This document shows, piece after piece, positions 34,732-46,654 of a stretch of 64,000 bases of DNA. Position numbers and translations under genes: made by a program. The notes below the pieces were generated by a model. It had not been told where the DNA came from. It saw only the letters and a list, made by a program, of their open reading frames with translations, and did not search any database. This DNA comes from Vibrio ruber DSM 16370 (lineage in GTDB: Bacteria > Pseudomonadota > Gammaproteobacteria > Enterobacterales > Vibrionaceae): assembly GCF_900163965.1 (NCBI RefSeq), contig NZ_FULE01000024.1:1-64000 (forward strand), in the 5' to 3' direction. Numbering within the stretch: the stretch's first letter is position 1; each line of letters begins with the position of its first letter.

Positions 34732-35499
34732 GTGCAATCTGAAAAAATGGCAGAAAATCAAGAAACCACCCATTTTGGTTTTGAAACCGTCGCCAAAGCG
34801 GAGAAAGCGCATAAAGTGGCAGAAGTTTTTCATTCCGTTGCTGCAAAGTACGACATCATGAATGATTTGATGTCCGGTGGGATTCATCGGCTATGGAAAC
34901 GATTTACGATTGATTGCAGCGGTGTCCGTGCCGGGCAGCGAATTCTGGATCTCGGTGGTGGTACGGGTGATTTGACAGCAAAATTTTCACGAATCGTGGG
35001 TGACACTGGGCATGTCGTCTTGGCAGATATCAATAATTCAATGTTATGTGTCGGCCGGGATAAACTGCGCGATAGTGGCATTGTCGGTAATGTGCATTAT
35101 GTTCAGGCGAATGCGGAAGAACTGCCGTTTCCCGATAATTATTTTGATTGCATCACGATCAGCTTTTGCCTGCGCAATGTCACAGATAAAGACCAAGCGC
35201 TCCGCTCGATGTTTCGGGTTCTGAAACCCGGCGGACGTCTGTTGGTGTTGGAATTTTCCAAACCGGTGTTTGAACCGTTGTCTAAAATTTATGATACCTA
35301 TTCATTCCATCTCCTGCCGAAGATGGGCCAGCTCATCGCCAATGATGCTGACAGCTACCGTTATCTTGCTGAGTCGATTCGGATGCACCCGGATCAGGAC
35401 ACGTTAAAAGGCATGATGATCGATGCCGGTTTTGAGCAAGTAAGTTATTACAATCTGACTGCGGGTATTGTGGCACTTCACCGTGGTTATAAATTCTGA
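34732..35499 (+). CDS. ubiE: Ubiquinone/menaquinone C-methyltransferase UbiE
   Basis: This 255-residue SAM-dependent methyltransferase adds the ring C-methyl group in ubiquinone and menaquinone synthesis. It has [10 protein letters not shown] at the N-terminus, the SAM motif [37 protein letters not shown] and the invariant C-terminus [18 protein letters not shown] chose GTG 34732, which has AGGTAGG about 6-9 nt upstream; ATG 34747 is possible. It heads the ubiE-ubiJ-ubiB-tatABC cluster. Confidence 0.96.
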   Translation: MQSEKMAENQETTHFGFETVAKAEKAHKVAEVFHSVAAKYDIMNDLMSGGIHRLWKRFTIDCSGVRAGQRILDLGGGTGDLTAKFSRIVGDTGHVVLADINNSMLCVGRDKLRDSGIVGNVHYVQANAEELPFPDNYFDCITISFCLRNVTDKDQALRSMFRVLKPGGRLLVLEFSKPVFEPLSKIYDTYSFHLLPKMGQLIANDADSYRYLAESIRMHPDQDTLKGMMIDAGFEQVSYYNLTAGIVALHRGYKF

Positions 35500-35512
35500 C
35501 AAGGCGGTGTCT

Positions 35513-36118
35513 ATGCCATTCGCTCCTTTACTGACCGCAACGATTGAAACCATCCTGAACCGACTGATTCAGGATAACCCGCTTCTGATCCGTCAATTCG
35601 CTCGCCTGAAAGGCAATGTGATTCAGGTCCACCTGAAAGAACTCGATCAAACGCTGACGTTTGTTTTCAGTCAGCAAATTGATGTATTGGCGCGATACGA
35701 AGGCACACCGGATTGTTATCTCTCTCTGACCTTATCGATCCTGCCACAGCTGCGGGAGCAGGCAAATATCACCCAACTGATCAAACAGGATAAGCTGATT
35801 CTGGAAGGTGATATCCAACTGGCGCAGAAGTTTTCACAACTGATGACGGACTGCAAGCCGGATTGGGAAGAGTGGTTGTCACGCCTGAGCGGGGATGTTG
35901 TCGCACATACGGTCACTCAGGCCGCCAAAGATTTGAGGCATTTCCTGCAAACGCAACATCAGCGCCACCAATCTCATATTGCACAAGTCTTAACGGAAGA
36001 GTGGCGTATTGCTCCTGGCCCGCTTGAGGTGGCTGATTTTTGTGATCGGGTTGATGAAGTAAACAGTCAGTTATCCCGGCTTGAAAGCCGGATTCAGTCT
36101 CTGACGGAGAAACTATGA
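35513..36118 (+). CDS. ubiJ: Ubiquinone biosynthesis accessory protein UbiJ
   Basis: This 201-residue protein has an N-terminal SCP2 lipid-binding domain (about 15-115, [19 protein letters not shown]) and a C-terminal helical tail. UbiJ and UbiK help assemble the soluble Ubi metabolon and hold polyprenyl intermediates. ATG 35513 gives the usual N-terminus [16 protein letters not shown]. It follows ubiE by 13 bp and overlaps ubiB by 4 bp. Confidence 0.93.
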   Translation: MPFAPLLTATIETILNRLIQDNPLLIRQFARLKGNVIQVHLKELDQTLTFVFSQQIDVLARYEGTPDCYLSLTLSILPQLREQANITQLIKQDKLILEGDIQLAQKFSQLMTDCKPDWEEWLSRLSGDVVAHTVTQAAKDLRHFLQTQHQRHQSHIAQVLTEEWRIAPGPLEVADFCDRVDEVNSQLSRLESRIQSLTEKL

Positions 36119-37752
36119 CGCCAACAGAAATCAAGCGGTTGTACCGTATTATCAAGGTACAGCTGGAATATGGTCTTGATGAATTCCTCCCCGATCATCA
36201 TTTATTCCGAGCCCCATTACTCGCACGGAAATCGCTGTTCTGGCTGCGGAATCGTTATCCGGAGAAACCGTTAGGAGAGCGCTTGCGTCTGGCGCTTCAG
36301 GAGTTGGGACCCGTCTGGATTAAGTTTGGTCAGATGATGTCTACCCGACGGGATCTGTTTCCCCCGCATATCGCGGATCAACTGGCGCTGCTACAGGATA
36401 AAGTCTCACCGTTTGACGGTCATTTAGCGAAGCAACAGATTGAAAAAGCGTTGGGTGGTGCGGTAGAAACTTGGTTCGATGATTTTTCGGTTGAACCGCT
36501 GGCCTCAGCATCGATCGCTCAGGTGCATACTGCAACATTGAAATCCAACGGTCGTGAGGTGGTGCTCAAAGTGATTCGTCCTGATATCAAGCCGGTGATT
36601 GCCGCGGATATCAAACTGATGTATCGGATGGCTCGTCTCGTTGCCAAAGCACTGCCCGAAACACGGCGTTTAAAGCCGGTTGAAGTGGTTCGGGAATATG
36701 AGAAAACGTTGCAGGATGAACTCGATTTACGTCGGGAAGCCGCAAATGCTATTCAGTTGCGACGTAATTTCGAGGGCAGCGAAGAGCTCTATATTCCTGA
36801 GGTGATTTCTGAATATAGCAGTGAAACCTTGATGGTCTCAGAGCGCATCTATGGGATTCAGGTCTCGGATATGGAAGCACTAGAGGCAAACGGCACCAAT
36901 ATGCAGTTGTTGGCGGAACGTGGTGTCAGTGTGTTCTTTACGCAGGTGTTCAGAGATAGCTTTTTTCATGCTGACATGCATCCGGGCAACGTTTTTGTCC
37001 AGCCGGCTCATCCTGAAAATCCGCAATGGATCGGGTTGGATTGTGGTATTGTCGGAACGCTGAACAAAGAAGATAAACGTTATCTGGCAGAAAATTTTCT
37101 GGCGTTTTTTAATCGTGATTACCGACGCGTTGCCGAACTGCATGTCGAGTCCGGTTGGGTACCATATGATACGGATATTGATGCATTCGAAAGTGCCATC
37201 CGGGTGGTGTGCGAACCGATTTTTGCCAAGCCGCTGTGTGAGATTTCATTCGGCCATGTGTTATTGAACCTATTTAACACGGCGCGTCGTTTCAATATGG
37301 AAGTCCAGCCGCAACTGGTACTGTTGCAAAAAACGTTATTGTATGTGGAAGGTTTGGGGCGGCAGTTATATCCTCAACTTGATCTATGGCAAACAGCCAA
37401 GCCGTTTTTGGAACGGTGGATGGTTGATCAGGTCGGGCCGGGGGCGGTATTACGGTCTATCCGTGAAAAGGCACCATTCTGGGCGGAAAAACTCCCCGAG
37501 TTACCGGAGCTGGTTTACGAAAGTCTCAAGCAAGGGTGCGTGATGAATCAACGAGTCAATGCACTGTATCAGGATTACCGTCAGGTGAAACGGGATCAGG
37601 CCAGAGGCAAGTTTTTCTTAGGGATTGGGGCAACCGCACTGATCTGTTCGGCGGTCTTTTTGGCGAATGGGCAAGAGCCGCATTTGTCAATCAGTACTGC
37701 TGTCGTGGGCGGTATGTCCTGGTTAATCAGTTGGATGTTCTACCGTCGGTAA
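36115..37752 (+). CDS. ubiB: Ubiquinone biosynthesis kinase-like protein UbiB
   Basis: This 545-residue ABC1/ADCK atypical kinase has the KxGQ motif ([16 protein letters not shown]), the Ala-rich loop replacement ([10 protein letters not shown]), metal-binding [11 protein letters not shown] and IGLDCGIVG, and two C-terminal membrane segments (about 495-545). It is needed for ubiquinone synthesis, probably as an ATPase that extracts lipid precursors from the membrane. Its ATG overlaps the ubiJ stop. Confidence 0.96.
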   Translation: MTPTEIKRLYRIIKVQLEYGLDEFLPDHHLFRAPLLARKSLFWLRNRYPEKPLGERLRLALQELGPVWIKFGQMMSTRRDLFPPHIADQLALLQDKVSPFDGHLAKQQIEKALGGAVETWFDDFSVEPLASASIAQVHTATLKSNGREVVLKVIRPDIKPVIAADIKLMYRMARLVAKALPETRRLKPVEVVREYEKTLQDELDLRREAANAIQLRRNFEGSEELYIPEVISEYSSETLMVSERIYGIQVSDMEALEANGTNMQLLAERGVSVFFTQVFRDSFFHADMHPGNVFVQPAHPENPQWIGLDCGIVGTLNKEDKRYLAENFLAFFNRDYRRVAELHVESGWVPYDTDIDAFESAIRVVCEPIFAKPLCEISFGHVLLNLFNTARRFNMEVQPQLVLLQKTLLYVEGLGRQLYPQLDLWQTAKPFLERWMVDQVGPGAVLRSIREKAPFWAEKLPELPELVYESLKQGCVMNQRVNALYQDYRQVKRDQARGKFFLGIGATALICSAVFLANGQEPHLSISTAVVGGMSWLISWMFYRR

Positions 37753-37796
37753 GCGTATCTGCTGAGCGGTTTGGCGAAGCATAAAAGGATAGTGAT

Positions 37797-38018
37797 ATGG
37801 GTGGTATTGGCATTACGGAATTACTGATTATTGCGGCCATTGTGGTGTTACTGTTCGGCACGAAAAAATTGCGGAGCATGGGCAGTGACTTAGGCAGTGC
37901 CGTGAAAGGTTTTAGAAAAGCGATGGATGAAGAGCCTGAAGAAGCGAAGCGTGAAAAGCAGGATCAAACGCAACAGAAATCCGCGTCTTCTACGCAGAAC
38001 CATCAAGACAAAGAGTAG
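37797..38018 (+). CDS. tatA: Twin-arginine translocase subunit TatA
   Basis: This 73-residue protein has the short N-terminal membrane segment of TatA ([20 protein letters not shown]), an amphipathic helix ([19 protein letters not shown]) and a charged tail. TatA oligomers form the path for folded proteins. It is 44 bp after ubiB and 6 bp before tatB. Confidence 0.95.
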   Translation: MGGIGITELLIIAAIVVLLFGTKKLRSMGSDLGSAVKGFRKAMDEEPEEAKREKQDQTQQKSASSTQNHQDKE

Positions 38019-38024
38019 TTCGGC

Positions 38025-38348
38025 GTGTTTGATATCGGTTTTTGGGAGCTGGTATTAATCTCGGTGATTGCGCTGGTTGTTTTGGGGCCGGAGCGCTTAC
38101 CACATGCGATTCGAAGTATCGCCCGTATGGTTGCGTCTGTGAAAAAAATTGCTAACAGTGTGCAGCATGAATTGTCTCAAGAGTTGCAGATACAAGAGCT
38201 CAAAGACAAGCATCGACAAGCTGAGCAAACCAAAGTGAACGAACCATTTCCCGAGTTACATCAGTCGCATCAATCTGTGGATACCACCACACGTGACGTT
38301 GAGCAACCGTCAACGCATGATGATCGTGCAGAGAAACAGTCGAAATAA
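38025..38348 (+). CDS. tatB: Twin-arginine translocase subunit TatB
   Basis: This 107-residue protein starts with GTG. It has the TatB membrane segment FDIGFWELVLISVIALVVLG, the hinge GPERLPHAIR and a longer amphipathic helix than TatA. TatB pairs with TatC to bind twin-arginine signal peptides. The C-terminal tail is variable and polar. Confidence 0.95.
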   Translation: MFDIGFWELVLISVIALVVLGPERLPHAIRSIARMVASVKKIANSVQHELSQELQIQELKDKHRQAEQTKVNEPFPELHQSHQSVDTTTRDVEQPSTHDDRAEKQSK

Positions 38349-38430
38349 GTCGTCAAAATAGCCGTGATGCGCATGTTGCTTAAACTGGTTTTTCTGACGT
38401 CATCTGTCCCTGACGTAACATGGAGTCAAT

Positions 38431-39171
38431 ATGTCGTCTGATGAGCAAACTCAACCTTTCATTGGTCACCTGCTCGAGTTACGTAACCGATTATTACGTT
38501 GCATCGTGGCTGTTATCACTGTATTTCTCGGTTTAGTCTACTTTGCGAATCATATCTATGAGTTTATTGCCCGGCCGTTAATTGAGCGGCTACCCGCCGG
38601 TGCAACCATGATCGCCACCGATGTTGCCTCGCCTTTTTTTACCCCGCTTAAGCTGACATTGATTGTTTCGCTGTTTATAACGGTACCGTATCTGCTTTAC
38701 CAAATATGGGCTTTTGTTGCGCCGGGATTGTACAAACATGAACGTAAGATGGTCATGCCCCTGATATTGTCGAGTTCAATCCTGTTTTATGCTGGTGTCG
38801 CATTTGCGTATTTTGTCGTTTTCCCTTTGATCTTTGGCTTCTTTACCGCGATTTCACTGGACGGGGTTGCTTTTGCGACCGACATTGCCAGCTATCTTGA
38901 TTTTGTGTTGGCGCTATTTTTAGCGTTCGGGATTGCGTTTGAAGTGCCGGTGGCAATCATGTTGCTTTGCTGGACGGGCGCAACAACACCAAGAGCACTT
39001 CAACAAAAACGACCTTACATTATTGTCGGAGCATTTGTGGTCGGGATGCTGTTGACGCCACCGGATATCATTTCTCAGACGTTACTGGCTGTTCCCATCT
39101 GTTTACTGTTTGAAGTCGGTGTTTTTTGTGCCCGGTTTTATTGCAAGACAGCATCAGATCACTCGCAGTAG
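38431..39171 (+). CDS. tatC: Twin-arginine translocase subunit TatC
   Basis: This 246-residue inner-membrane protein has six membrane segments. The N-terminal [13 protein letters not shown] includes the conserved glutamate that helps bind signal peptides; SPFFTPLKL and [19 protein letters not shown] are also typical. TatC is the signal-peptide receptor with TatB. It is separated from tatB by 82 bp and convergent with tatD. Confidence 0.96.
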   Translation: MSSDEQTQPFIGHLLELRNRLLRCIVAVITVFLGLVYFANHIYEFIARPLIERLPAGATMIATDVASPFFTPLKLTLIVSLFITVPYLLYQIWAFVAPGLYKHERKMVMPLILSSSILFYAGVAFAYFVVFPLIFGFFTAISLDGVAFATDIASYLDFVLALFLAFGIAFEVPVAIMLLCWTGATTPRALQQKRPYIIVGAFVVGMLLTPPDIISQTLLAVPICLLFEVGVFCARFYCKTASDHSQ

Positions 39172-39193
39172 AGTCAGTCGAGATGGCTGACTC
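39171..39193. terminator. Hairpin between convergent tatC and tatD
   Basis: GAGTCAG (39171-39177) and CTGACTC (39187-39193) form a 7-bp stem in the 27-bp spacer between the stops. It could act in either direction, although T runs are weak. Confidence 0.55.
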
Positions 39194-39198
39194 ATCAT

Positions 39199-39963
39199 TT
39201 AAAGCAATTGAAATAACTGCTTCGCATTGTCTGTGGTCAGTCGGTCCACTTCTTCAAGCGAGATCTCTTTGAGTGCGGCGATTCGCTGGGCGACAAGATG
39301 CGTGTAGGCCGGTTCATTGCGTTTTCCCCGATGCGGCACCGGCGCCAGATAAGGGCAGTCGGTTTCCAGAATGATTTGCCGCATATCCAGATGAGGAACC
39401 ACTTGATCCATCCCGCCATTTTTAAACGTCGTGACACCGCCTAAGCCGAGGTGAAAGCCTAAATCCTGAATGGCTTTGGCTTCTTCAACGCTGCCACCGA
39501 AACAGTGAAATACGCCTTGCAGAGAGCCATCCTGAGCCTGACTCAGCAGTTGAATGGTTTCTTGCATTGAATTACGGGTATGAATCACCACCGGGAGCTT
39601 TTTCTCTTTTGCCCAGCCGAGCTGGGTAAGAAAAGCGGTTTCTTGTTCGGCCTGATAGGTTGTATCCCAGTACAGATCGATACCAATCTCACCGACGGCG
39701 ATAAAATCATGTTTATCAAACCATCCATGAATGATATCGAGTGTCTGATGAACATGTTGATCCACGTAGCATGGATGTAATCCCATCATGGAACGACAGA
39801 TGTCAGGGTAGGCGGCCTCGGTTGCCAGCATCGGTTCGATAGAGTCGAGATCGATATTCGGCATACAGATCATCTCGACACCTTGTGCCAGCGCCCGTTG
39901 AATCACGTCTTGCCGGTCCTGGTCAAATTCGCGGGCATAAACATGGGCGTGAGTATCAATCAT
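39199..39963 (-). CDS. tatD: TatD-family metal-dependent hydrolase/DNase
   Basis: This 254-residue TIM-barrel amidohydrolase has MIDTHAHVYA (metal His pair), VGEIGIDLYWD, PVVIHTRNSM, GVFHCFGGS and ILETDCPYLAPVPHRGKRN, all typical of TatD. The family shows 3'-5' exonuclease and DNase activity and is not needed for Tat transport. Unlike E. coli, tatD here is on the opposite strand, convergent with tatABC. Confidence 0.9.
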   Translation of the reverse strand: MIDTHAHVYAREFDQDRQDVIQRALAQGVEMICMPNIDLDSIEPMLATEAAYPDICRSMMGLHPCYVDQHVHQTLDIIHGWFDKHDFIAVGEIGIDLYWDTTYQAEQETAFLTQLGWAKEKKLPVVIHTRNSMQETIQLLSQAQDGSLQGVFHCFGGSVEEAKAIQDLGFHLGLGGVTTFKNGGMDQVVPHLDMRQIILETDCPYLAPVPHRGKRNEPAYTHLVAQRIAALKEISLEEVDRLTTDNAKQLFQLL

Positions 39964-41360
<1,397 letters not shown>

Positions 41361-41400
41361 AATTGATGTGAATGGGCACATTATGTGAAGAAACGGATAT

Positions 41401-41432
41401 AAGGCTGGCAAGTACCAGCCTTTATTATTTTA
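41401..41432 (+). terminator. hemB terminator
   Basis: AAGGCTGG (41401-41408) and CCAGCCTT (41415-41422) form an 8-bp stem followed by TATTATTTTATTT. Confidence 0.85.
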
Positions 41433-41490
41433 TTTATGAATGAGTTACACTATTTGTGAAAAATAAATGAGACTTTTTCTCATTTAGTGC

Positions 41491-41519
41491 TTGACCAATT
41501 AAATGAGAATAATTATTAT
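41491..41519 (+). promoter_or_regulatory. ryhB promoter with Fur box
   Basis: A -35 TTGACC (41491-41496) and -10 TATTAT (41514-41519) are separated by 17 bp. TGAGAATAATTATTA (41504-41518) agrees with 13 of 15 bases of the Fur core TGATAATnATTATCA and covers the -10 region, so iron-loaded Fur should repress this promoter. Confidence 0.85.
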
Positions 41520-41525
41520 TACACT

Positions 41526-41748
41526 CGTCTTAGGGAATGAGGAAGTTCACCACAGCGCTGAGATGTAACACGATTTATTTTTGTTACTCAATGCGATGGT
41601 GTTTACGGGCTTGCACTCTTCTTTTTGACACGACATTGCTCACATTGCTTCCAGTGTATTTATAGCTTTATAAGAAAGCGATTTGGTCACACGTATCACT
41701 TTCTTGCTTATGCTAGGCGACATCCCCCGGGTGTCGCTTTTTCTTTTT
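41526..41748 (+). ncRNA. ryhB: RyhB iron-responsive small RNA
   Basis: The conserved RyhB core is present at 41630-41655 (ACGACATTGCTCACATTGCT, then TCCAGT), identical to the part of E. coli RyhB that pairs with target mRNAs. A Fur-controlled promoter lies upstream. A terminator (GCGACA 41717-41722 / TGTCGC 41732-41737 and a T run) sets the end. The length of about 220 nt is over twice that of E. coli but agrees with the long RyhB described in Vibrio cholerae. It represses iron-using proteins when iron is scarce and acts with Hfq. The 5' end is estimated from the promoter. Confidence 0.9.
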
Positions 41749-41782
41749 TGGCGGGACTGTTTTTGTTAACAGTACGATATAC

Positions 41783-41957
41783 TTTTCCACAATAGTTGAT
41801 CCCAAAAAGATCATGATTTTCTGTACAGATCCTTTAATTATCTATTAAAAATCAATAGTTTAAATTTAATGTTTGAGCTGTTTTTATCGTTTTTATCTCT
41901 ATGTAAATAAAACTATGAACAGACTTATCCACAATATGAAGGGGATTCTGTGGATTT
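41783..41957. promoter_or_regulatory. DnaA-box-like sites upstream of polA
   Basis: TTTTCCACA (41783-41791) and TTATCCACA (41925-41933) both match the DnaA box TTWTNCACA; TGTGGATTT (41949-41957) is a weak inverted match. Between them is AT-rich DNA with three GATC sites (41798, 41809, 41828). DnaA control of polA or DnaA titration are possibilities; binding is not shown. Confidence 0.45.
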
Positions 41958-42068
41958 CAGTCTGATGAGATTTCGGTAAAAACTCGGCAGAACATGGAAT
42001 CCTCAGGGAACTCATGGCATTCTAAGCAGATAATTTTTGAGACCTCCACATCCGGATACCAAAACACT

Positions 42069-44840
42069 ATGGCCCATATTCCTGATAACCCACTCATTTT
42101 GATTGACGGTTCCTCTTATCTTTACCGTGCATTCCATGCTTATCCAAGCACCATGAGCAATGGTGATATTCCCACCAATGCTGTTTATGGTGTCATCAAT
42201 ATGATCCGCAGCATGATGCGTCAGTATCCTTCGGATCGGATCGCGGTTGTGTTTGATGCAAAAGGCAAAACCTTCCGTGATGAGATGTATGCTGAATATA
42301 AGGCGCATCGTCCGCCGATGCCGGATGAATTACGCTGCCAGATTGAGCCGCTACATAAGATTATCCGTTCTATGGGATTACCGTTACTCGCCATTGAAGG
42401 TGTGGAAGCCGATGATGTGATCGGTACAATCGCGATGCAAGCTGCCAATGCAGGCGTTCCGGTGCTGATTAGCACCGGTGATAAAGATATGGCGCAATTG
42501 GTGAACGATAACGTTACCTTGATCAACACCATGACCAATGTTGTGATGGATCGTGAAGGGGTGGTTGAGAAATTCGGCATTCCTCCGGAGCTGATAATCG
42601 ATTATCTGGCGTTGATGGGCGATAAAGTTGACAACATTCCGGGTGTACCGGGTGTCGGAGAAAAAACCGCGACTGCATTGTTGCAGGGAATTGGCGGCCT
42701 GGAAGCGCTCTATCAGAATCTGGATAAAATTGCCGACTTGGGATTTCGGGGTTCCAAGACGATGGCGAAAAAGCTGGAAGACAATAAAGACAATGCTTGG
42801 CTTTCTTACCAGCTCGCAACGATTAAACTGGATGTTGAACTGGAAGACACACTCGATACGTTAGTCAAACGCCCGGCGGATCGAGAAGATCTGATTCAGC
42901 TATACGGGCAACTGACCTTTAAATCCTGGCTGAACGAGCTGCTTGAAAGCCCGGAGGGAAGCCCGGAAATGAATCAGGCGTCTGATGCGGCTGCAGTGAC
43001 GATGGATACATCGGCGGTCAATATTGATCGCAGCCGGTATCAGACCGTTTTGAATGAAGCTGATTTTATGGCTTGGTTAGACAAGCTGAAAGATGCTGAT
43101 TTATTTGCCTTCGATACCGAAACGGATGGATTGGACTATATGACGGCCAATCTGGTCGGTGTGTCATTTGCGATCACCGAAGGTGAAGCCGCGTATGTTC
43201 CTGTTGCACACGACTATATGGATGCACCGGAGCAGCTGGAGCGCGATTGGGTATTGGCTCAGCTTAAACCGATTCTGGAAGATGAAGACTGTCATAAAGT
43301 CGGGCAGAATCTGAAATTTGATATGAGTATTCTGGCTCGTTATGACATTGAACTCCGTGGCATTGCGCATGATACCATGCTGGCTTCTTACGTATATGAC
43401 AGTGTCGGCGGGCGGCATGATATGGATAGTCTGGCACTGCGCTTCCTGCAACATAGCTGTATTTCATTCGAACAAATTGCCGGCAAGGGTAAAAATCAGC
43501 TGACATTTAACCAAATCGATCTGGAACAAGCCGGAGTTTATGCGGCAGAAGATGCGGATGTCACACTTCGGTTGCATCATCGGTTGATGGAAAATCTGGA
43601 GCAGAATGAAACCCTGTTAAAGATTTACCAAGACATTGAGGTGCCGTTGGTGCCAGTGTTATCCAGAATGGAGCGAACAGGTGTCCACATCGATGATATG
43701 CGCCTTAATGTTCAGTCTCAGGAAATTGCTCAGCGTTTAGAAGAACTGGAGAGCAAGGCATTTGAGATTGCCGGAGAATCGTTTAACTTGAGCTCGCCAA
43801 AGCAGCTCCAACAAATCTTCTTTGAAAAAATGGGGTTGCCGGTGGTGAAAAAAACGCCATCGGGGACACCATCGACCAATGAAGAAGTGTTACAGGAGCT
43901 GGCGCTGGATTACCCACTACCGAAGGTGATTCTGGAATATCGCGGTCTGGCAAAACTAAAATCAACTTACACCGATAAGTTGCCCAAAATGATTAATCCG
44001 GTCACGGGTCGTGTGCATACCTCTTATCATCAGGCGGTGACTGCAACCGGACGGTTGTCATCGACCGATCCGAACTTACAGAATATCCCGGTGCGGAATG
44101 AAGAAGGACGGCGGATTCGTCAGGCATTTGTTACGGAGCCCGGCTGGAAGATTGTTGCGATCGACTATTCTCAGATTGAGTTGAGAATTATGGCGCATTT
44201 GTCTGGTGATCAGTCACTGTTGGATGCTTTCCAGCAAGGCAAAGATATTCATGCCGCCACGGCTGCGGAAATTTTAGGGATTCCGCTCGAACAGGTCTCC
44301 GGAGAACAGCGTCGTCGCGCTAAAGCTGTTAATTTCGGCTTGATCTATGGGATGAGTGCATTTGGTTTGGCCAAACAGCTTGGTATTCCACGCCATGAAG
44401 CCCAATCTTACATGGAAAAATACTTCGAGCGTTATCCCGGCGTGATGCAGTACATGGAAGATACGCGATCTCAGGCAAGCGAGCAGGGGTATGTCGAAAC
44501 ACTATTCGGCCGTCGTTTACATCTGCCGGAGATTCGCTCCCGTAACGGAATGCGGCGCAAAGCTGCGGAGCGCGCTGCGATTAATGCACCGATGCAGGGA
44601 ACAGCCGCTGATATCATCAAAAAAGCGATGTTGTTGGTTGATTCGTGGATCGAGCAGGAAGGTCAGGGTAGAGTCCGTTTGTTGATGCAGGTGCACGATG
44701 AACTGGTTTTTGAAATCCAAGAGTCATCTCTGACCGAAATTGAAAGTAAAATACAAAAACTCATGGAGTCCGCAGCAACCCTCCGTGTGCCTTTAGTTGC
44801 AGAGGCCGGACGGGGTGATAGTTGGGAACAGGCCCATTAA
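42069..44840 (+). CDS. polA: DNA polymerase I PolA
   Basis: This 923-residue protein has all three domains. The 5'-3' flap nuclease (about 1-300) has [29 protein letters not shown] and [18 protein letters not shown]. The 3'-5' proofreading domain (about 330-510) has [12 protein letters not shown] with intact Asp/Glu, so proofreading should work. The polymerase domain (about 520-923) has [43 protein letters not shown] and [13 protein letters not shown] 42069 matches the usual N-terminus; there is no strong ribosome site. Spot 42 RNA follows, as in other gamma-proteobacteria. Confidence 0.97.
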   Translation: MAHIPDNPLILIDGSSYLYRAFHAYPSTMSNGDIPTNAVYGVINMIRSMMRQYPSDRIAVVFDAKGKTFRDEMYAEYKAHRPPMPDELRCQIEPLHKIIRSMGLPLLAIEGVEADDVIGTIAMQAANAGVPVLISTGDKDMAQLVNDNVTLINTMTNVVMDREGVVEKFGIPPELIIDYLALMGDKVDNIPGVPGVGEKTATALLQGIGGLEALYQNLDKIADLGFRGSKTMAKKLEDNKDNAWLSYQLATIKLDVELEDTLDTLVKRPADREDLIQLYGQLTFKSWLNELLESPEGSPEMNQASDAAAVTMDTSAVNIDRSRYQTVLNEADFMAWLDKLKDADLFAFDTETDGLDYMTANLVGVSFAITEGEAAYVPVAHDYMDAPEQLERDWVLAQLKPILEDEDCHKVGQNLKFDMSILARYDIELRGIAHDTMLASYVYDSVGGRHDMDSLALRFLQHSCISFEQIAGKGKNQLTFNQIDLEQAGVYAAEDADVTLRLHHRLMENLEQNETLLKIYQDIEVPLVPVLSRMERTGVHIDDMRLNVQSQEIAQRLEELESKAFEIAGESFNLSSPKQLQQIFFEKMGLPVVKKTPSGTPSTNEEVLQELALDYPLPKVILEYRGLAKLKSTYTDKLPKMINPVTGRVHTSYHQAVTATGRLSSTDPNLQNIPVRNEEGRRIRQAFVTEPGWKIVAIDYSQIELRIMAHLSGDQSLLDAFQQGKDIHAATAAEILGIPLEQVSGEQRRRAKAVNFGLIYGMSAFGLAKQLGIPRHEAQSYMEKYFERYPGVMQYMEDTRSQASEQGYVETLFGRRLHLPEIRSRNGMRRKAAERAAINAPMQGTAADIIKKAMLLVDSWIEQEGQGRVRLLMQVHDELVFEIQESSLTEIESKIQKLMESAATLRVPLVAEAGRGDSWEQAH

Positions 44841-45018
44841 ATCGGTTTTTTTGACCAAAATGGCATGATTTTTATGAGCTGGCGCACAAGTGTCAGCTTT
44901 TTTTTATCTAAAAAAAAGTAACAAAATATCAGTTTCTTATGTTGTCTGATTTAAAATGAGTGAAAAAAAACTACAGAATGGGTTTTCTTTTTCATCAGTT
45001 TATTGTACATTTAATGAC

Positions 45019-45124
45019 GTAGGGTACAGAGGTAAGATGTTCTATCTTTCAGACCTTTTGTTTCACGTTATTGGATTAGGCTGTTTCAGCCGCCCCAGTC
45101 AGTTTTTGACTGGGGCGTTTTTTA
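45019..45124 (+). ncRNA. spf: Spot 42 RNA
   Basis: The sequence from GTAGGGTACAGAGGTAAGAT through TCTATCTTTCAGACCTTTTG is identical or nearly so to E. coli Spot 42. It ends in the terminator CGCCCCAGTCA / TGACTGGGGCG and a T run. It lies 178 bp after polA, the same place as in E. coli. Spot 42 is repressed by CRP-cAMP and pairs with mRNAs of carbon-uptake and central-metabolism genes. A -10 TACATT lies at 45006-45011. Confidence 0.96.
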
Positions 45125-45570
45125 TTGTGTTAAGCATATGTTATTCATCAATAAAATGTAGCTTTTGACCCATACCCGGCATTCTCTCCACAATACCCAT
45201 TGCGCCAATCATTGACAAAAATCTTGGTTTTTCTTCTGGGATGTTAAAATTCTCAAATGAAGTAATGTAACGATTCTGTAATTAATTACCCTTCACAAAA
45301 TAGTTATTTCATATAGGAAATAAAGTGTTACATTTTGGTTAATATTTATATATTTCAAAATGTTAAAACTATTTTATCGGGAGTGGCAGATCGTAGCGAA
45401 GGGATTGAAATATCAGATGAATTCAACGATGCTTGTAAGGGCACAAAAACAAAACAATTAGAAAGAAGTTCATTATCTCTCCCATTACCCTGCCAGGATG
45501 GCGGGGTTTTTTATGCCCGGAAGAAAAGCGGGTGGTTCGCCCTTCCTTCCGGAGCACGGAGCGTTTGATA
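45125..45570. other. spf-engB spacer
   Basis: This 446-bp region has no believable gene. It includes a 7-bp inverted repeat TTATTTC/GAAATAA (45304-45323), a terminator-like hairpin (45488-45512) in the plus direction and a further inverted repeat CCGGAAG/CTTCCGG at about 45517-45560. The plus-strand terminator without a plus-strand gene suggests an unrecognised small RNA. Confidence 0.45.
45488..45512 (+). terminator. Plus-strand terminator without an assigned gene
   Basis: CCCTGCCA (45488-45495) and TGGCGGGG (45499-45506) form an 8-bp stem (one G-T pair) with a 3-nt loop and are followed by six T residues. engB is on the opposite strand, so this terminator must serve another transcript. Confidence 0.7.
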
Positions 45571-46245
45571 TTAGTGATTGGGCTCACTGTTGTTAGTCTC
45601 ACTATCTTGCTCATCATCTTGAGGGGCAAACGCCGGTGCATACCAGCTATCGAGTTTTTGGCGCAGGACATCAACCCCCAATCCTGAGGTCGAAGAAAAA
45701 GCATCGACACTCACGTCACCACAAAAGGCCAGAGCTGCTTCGCGAATTTTCAGCACTTGGGCTTTTCTGGCACCACTTTTGAGTTTATCTGCTTTGGTCA
45801 GCAGTACCTGAACCGGAATATTGCTTTCTACCGCCCAATAGATCAGCTGTTGATCCAGATCTTTCATCGGATGGCGAATATCCATCAAAACGACCAGCCC
45901 TTTCAAACACTGGCGGACTTGCAGATACTCTCCGAGTGCTTTTTGCCATTTTTTCTTCAGTTCCGGAGGAACTTGAGCAAACCCATAGCCGGGCAAATCA
46001 ACAATATGGCAGCCCTCGGTGACTTGAAAAAGGTTAATTAACTGGGTTCTTCCCGGCGTCTTACTGGTTTTAGCTAAGTTCTTTTGATTCGCCAAACGAT
46101 TCAACGCACTGGATTTTCCTGCATTGGAGCGTCCGGCAAACGCGATCTCGATGCCTTCATCTTCCGGCAGGTGACGGATATCCGGGGCACTGGTAATAAA
46201 ATGTGTATTTTGATAGTGGATTTTTACACTCAAGGTAGACTCCAT
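45571..46245 (-). CDS. engB: Ribosome-biogenesis GTPase EngB/YihA
   Basis: This 224-residue GTPase has G1 [10 protein letters not shown]3 DLPGYG, G4 LTKADK and a G5-like FSSTSG. EngB (YsxC) is needed for large ribosomal subunit assembly. A short acidic C-terminal tail ([16 protein letters not shown]) extends past the fold. It lies between spf and the CsrC-type RNA, as in E. coli. Confidence 0.95.
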   Translation of the reverse strand: MESTLSVKIHYQNTHFITSAPDIRHLPEDEGIEIAFAGRSNAGKSSALNRLANQKNLAKTSKTPGRTQLINLFQVTEGCHIVDLPGYGFAQVPPELKKKWQKALGEYLQVRQCLKGLVVLMDIRHPMKDLDQQLIYWAVESNIPVQVLLTKADKLKSGARKAQVLKIREAALAFCGDVSVDAFSSTSGLGVDVLRQKLDSWYAPAFAPQDDEQDSETNNSEPNH

Positions 46246-46654
46246 GATCTCTGTCTGCGTTGATAAATAATGCCGGAATGCGATGGTATCACAGCCATAA
46301 TCTTAACTAGGTTCCTGCGAGACGCTCCCCTCCCTTAATTCGGTGGGGTTGGCGATTATACACGACTCCTGTCAGAATCTGGAACATTATCACGGCTCGA
46401 TACGCAGAAGTTCATTGGTGATGAGATGGGGTGGCTAAGTCGTCAGTTTGATCAGCACCGAAACTCCTTTGGGTCGACGTGTTCCTTTTTTTCTATGTCG
46501 GTTGTGAGAGATCTGCTATAGATAACCTGATGATTACGCTAATAATGATTTTAATTTTATGATTTTATTATTATTTTTAATATTACATATAGAATGTGAT
46601 CTGAATCATTTTTTGATGGGTTGTTCCTGTCGCGAGAAAGCGTAAAGTTGACTC

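Noticed and set aside
41783..41957. Chromosomal or plasmid replication origin upstream of polA
   Set aside because: Only two good DnaA boxes and no DUE/13-mer array, iterons or rep gene; too little to call an origin.
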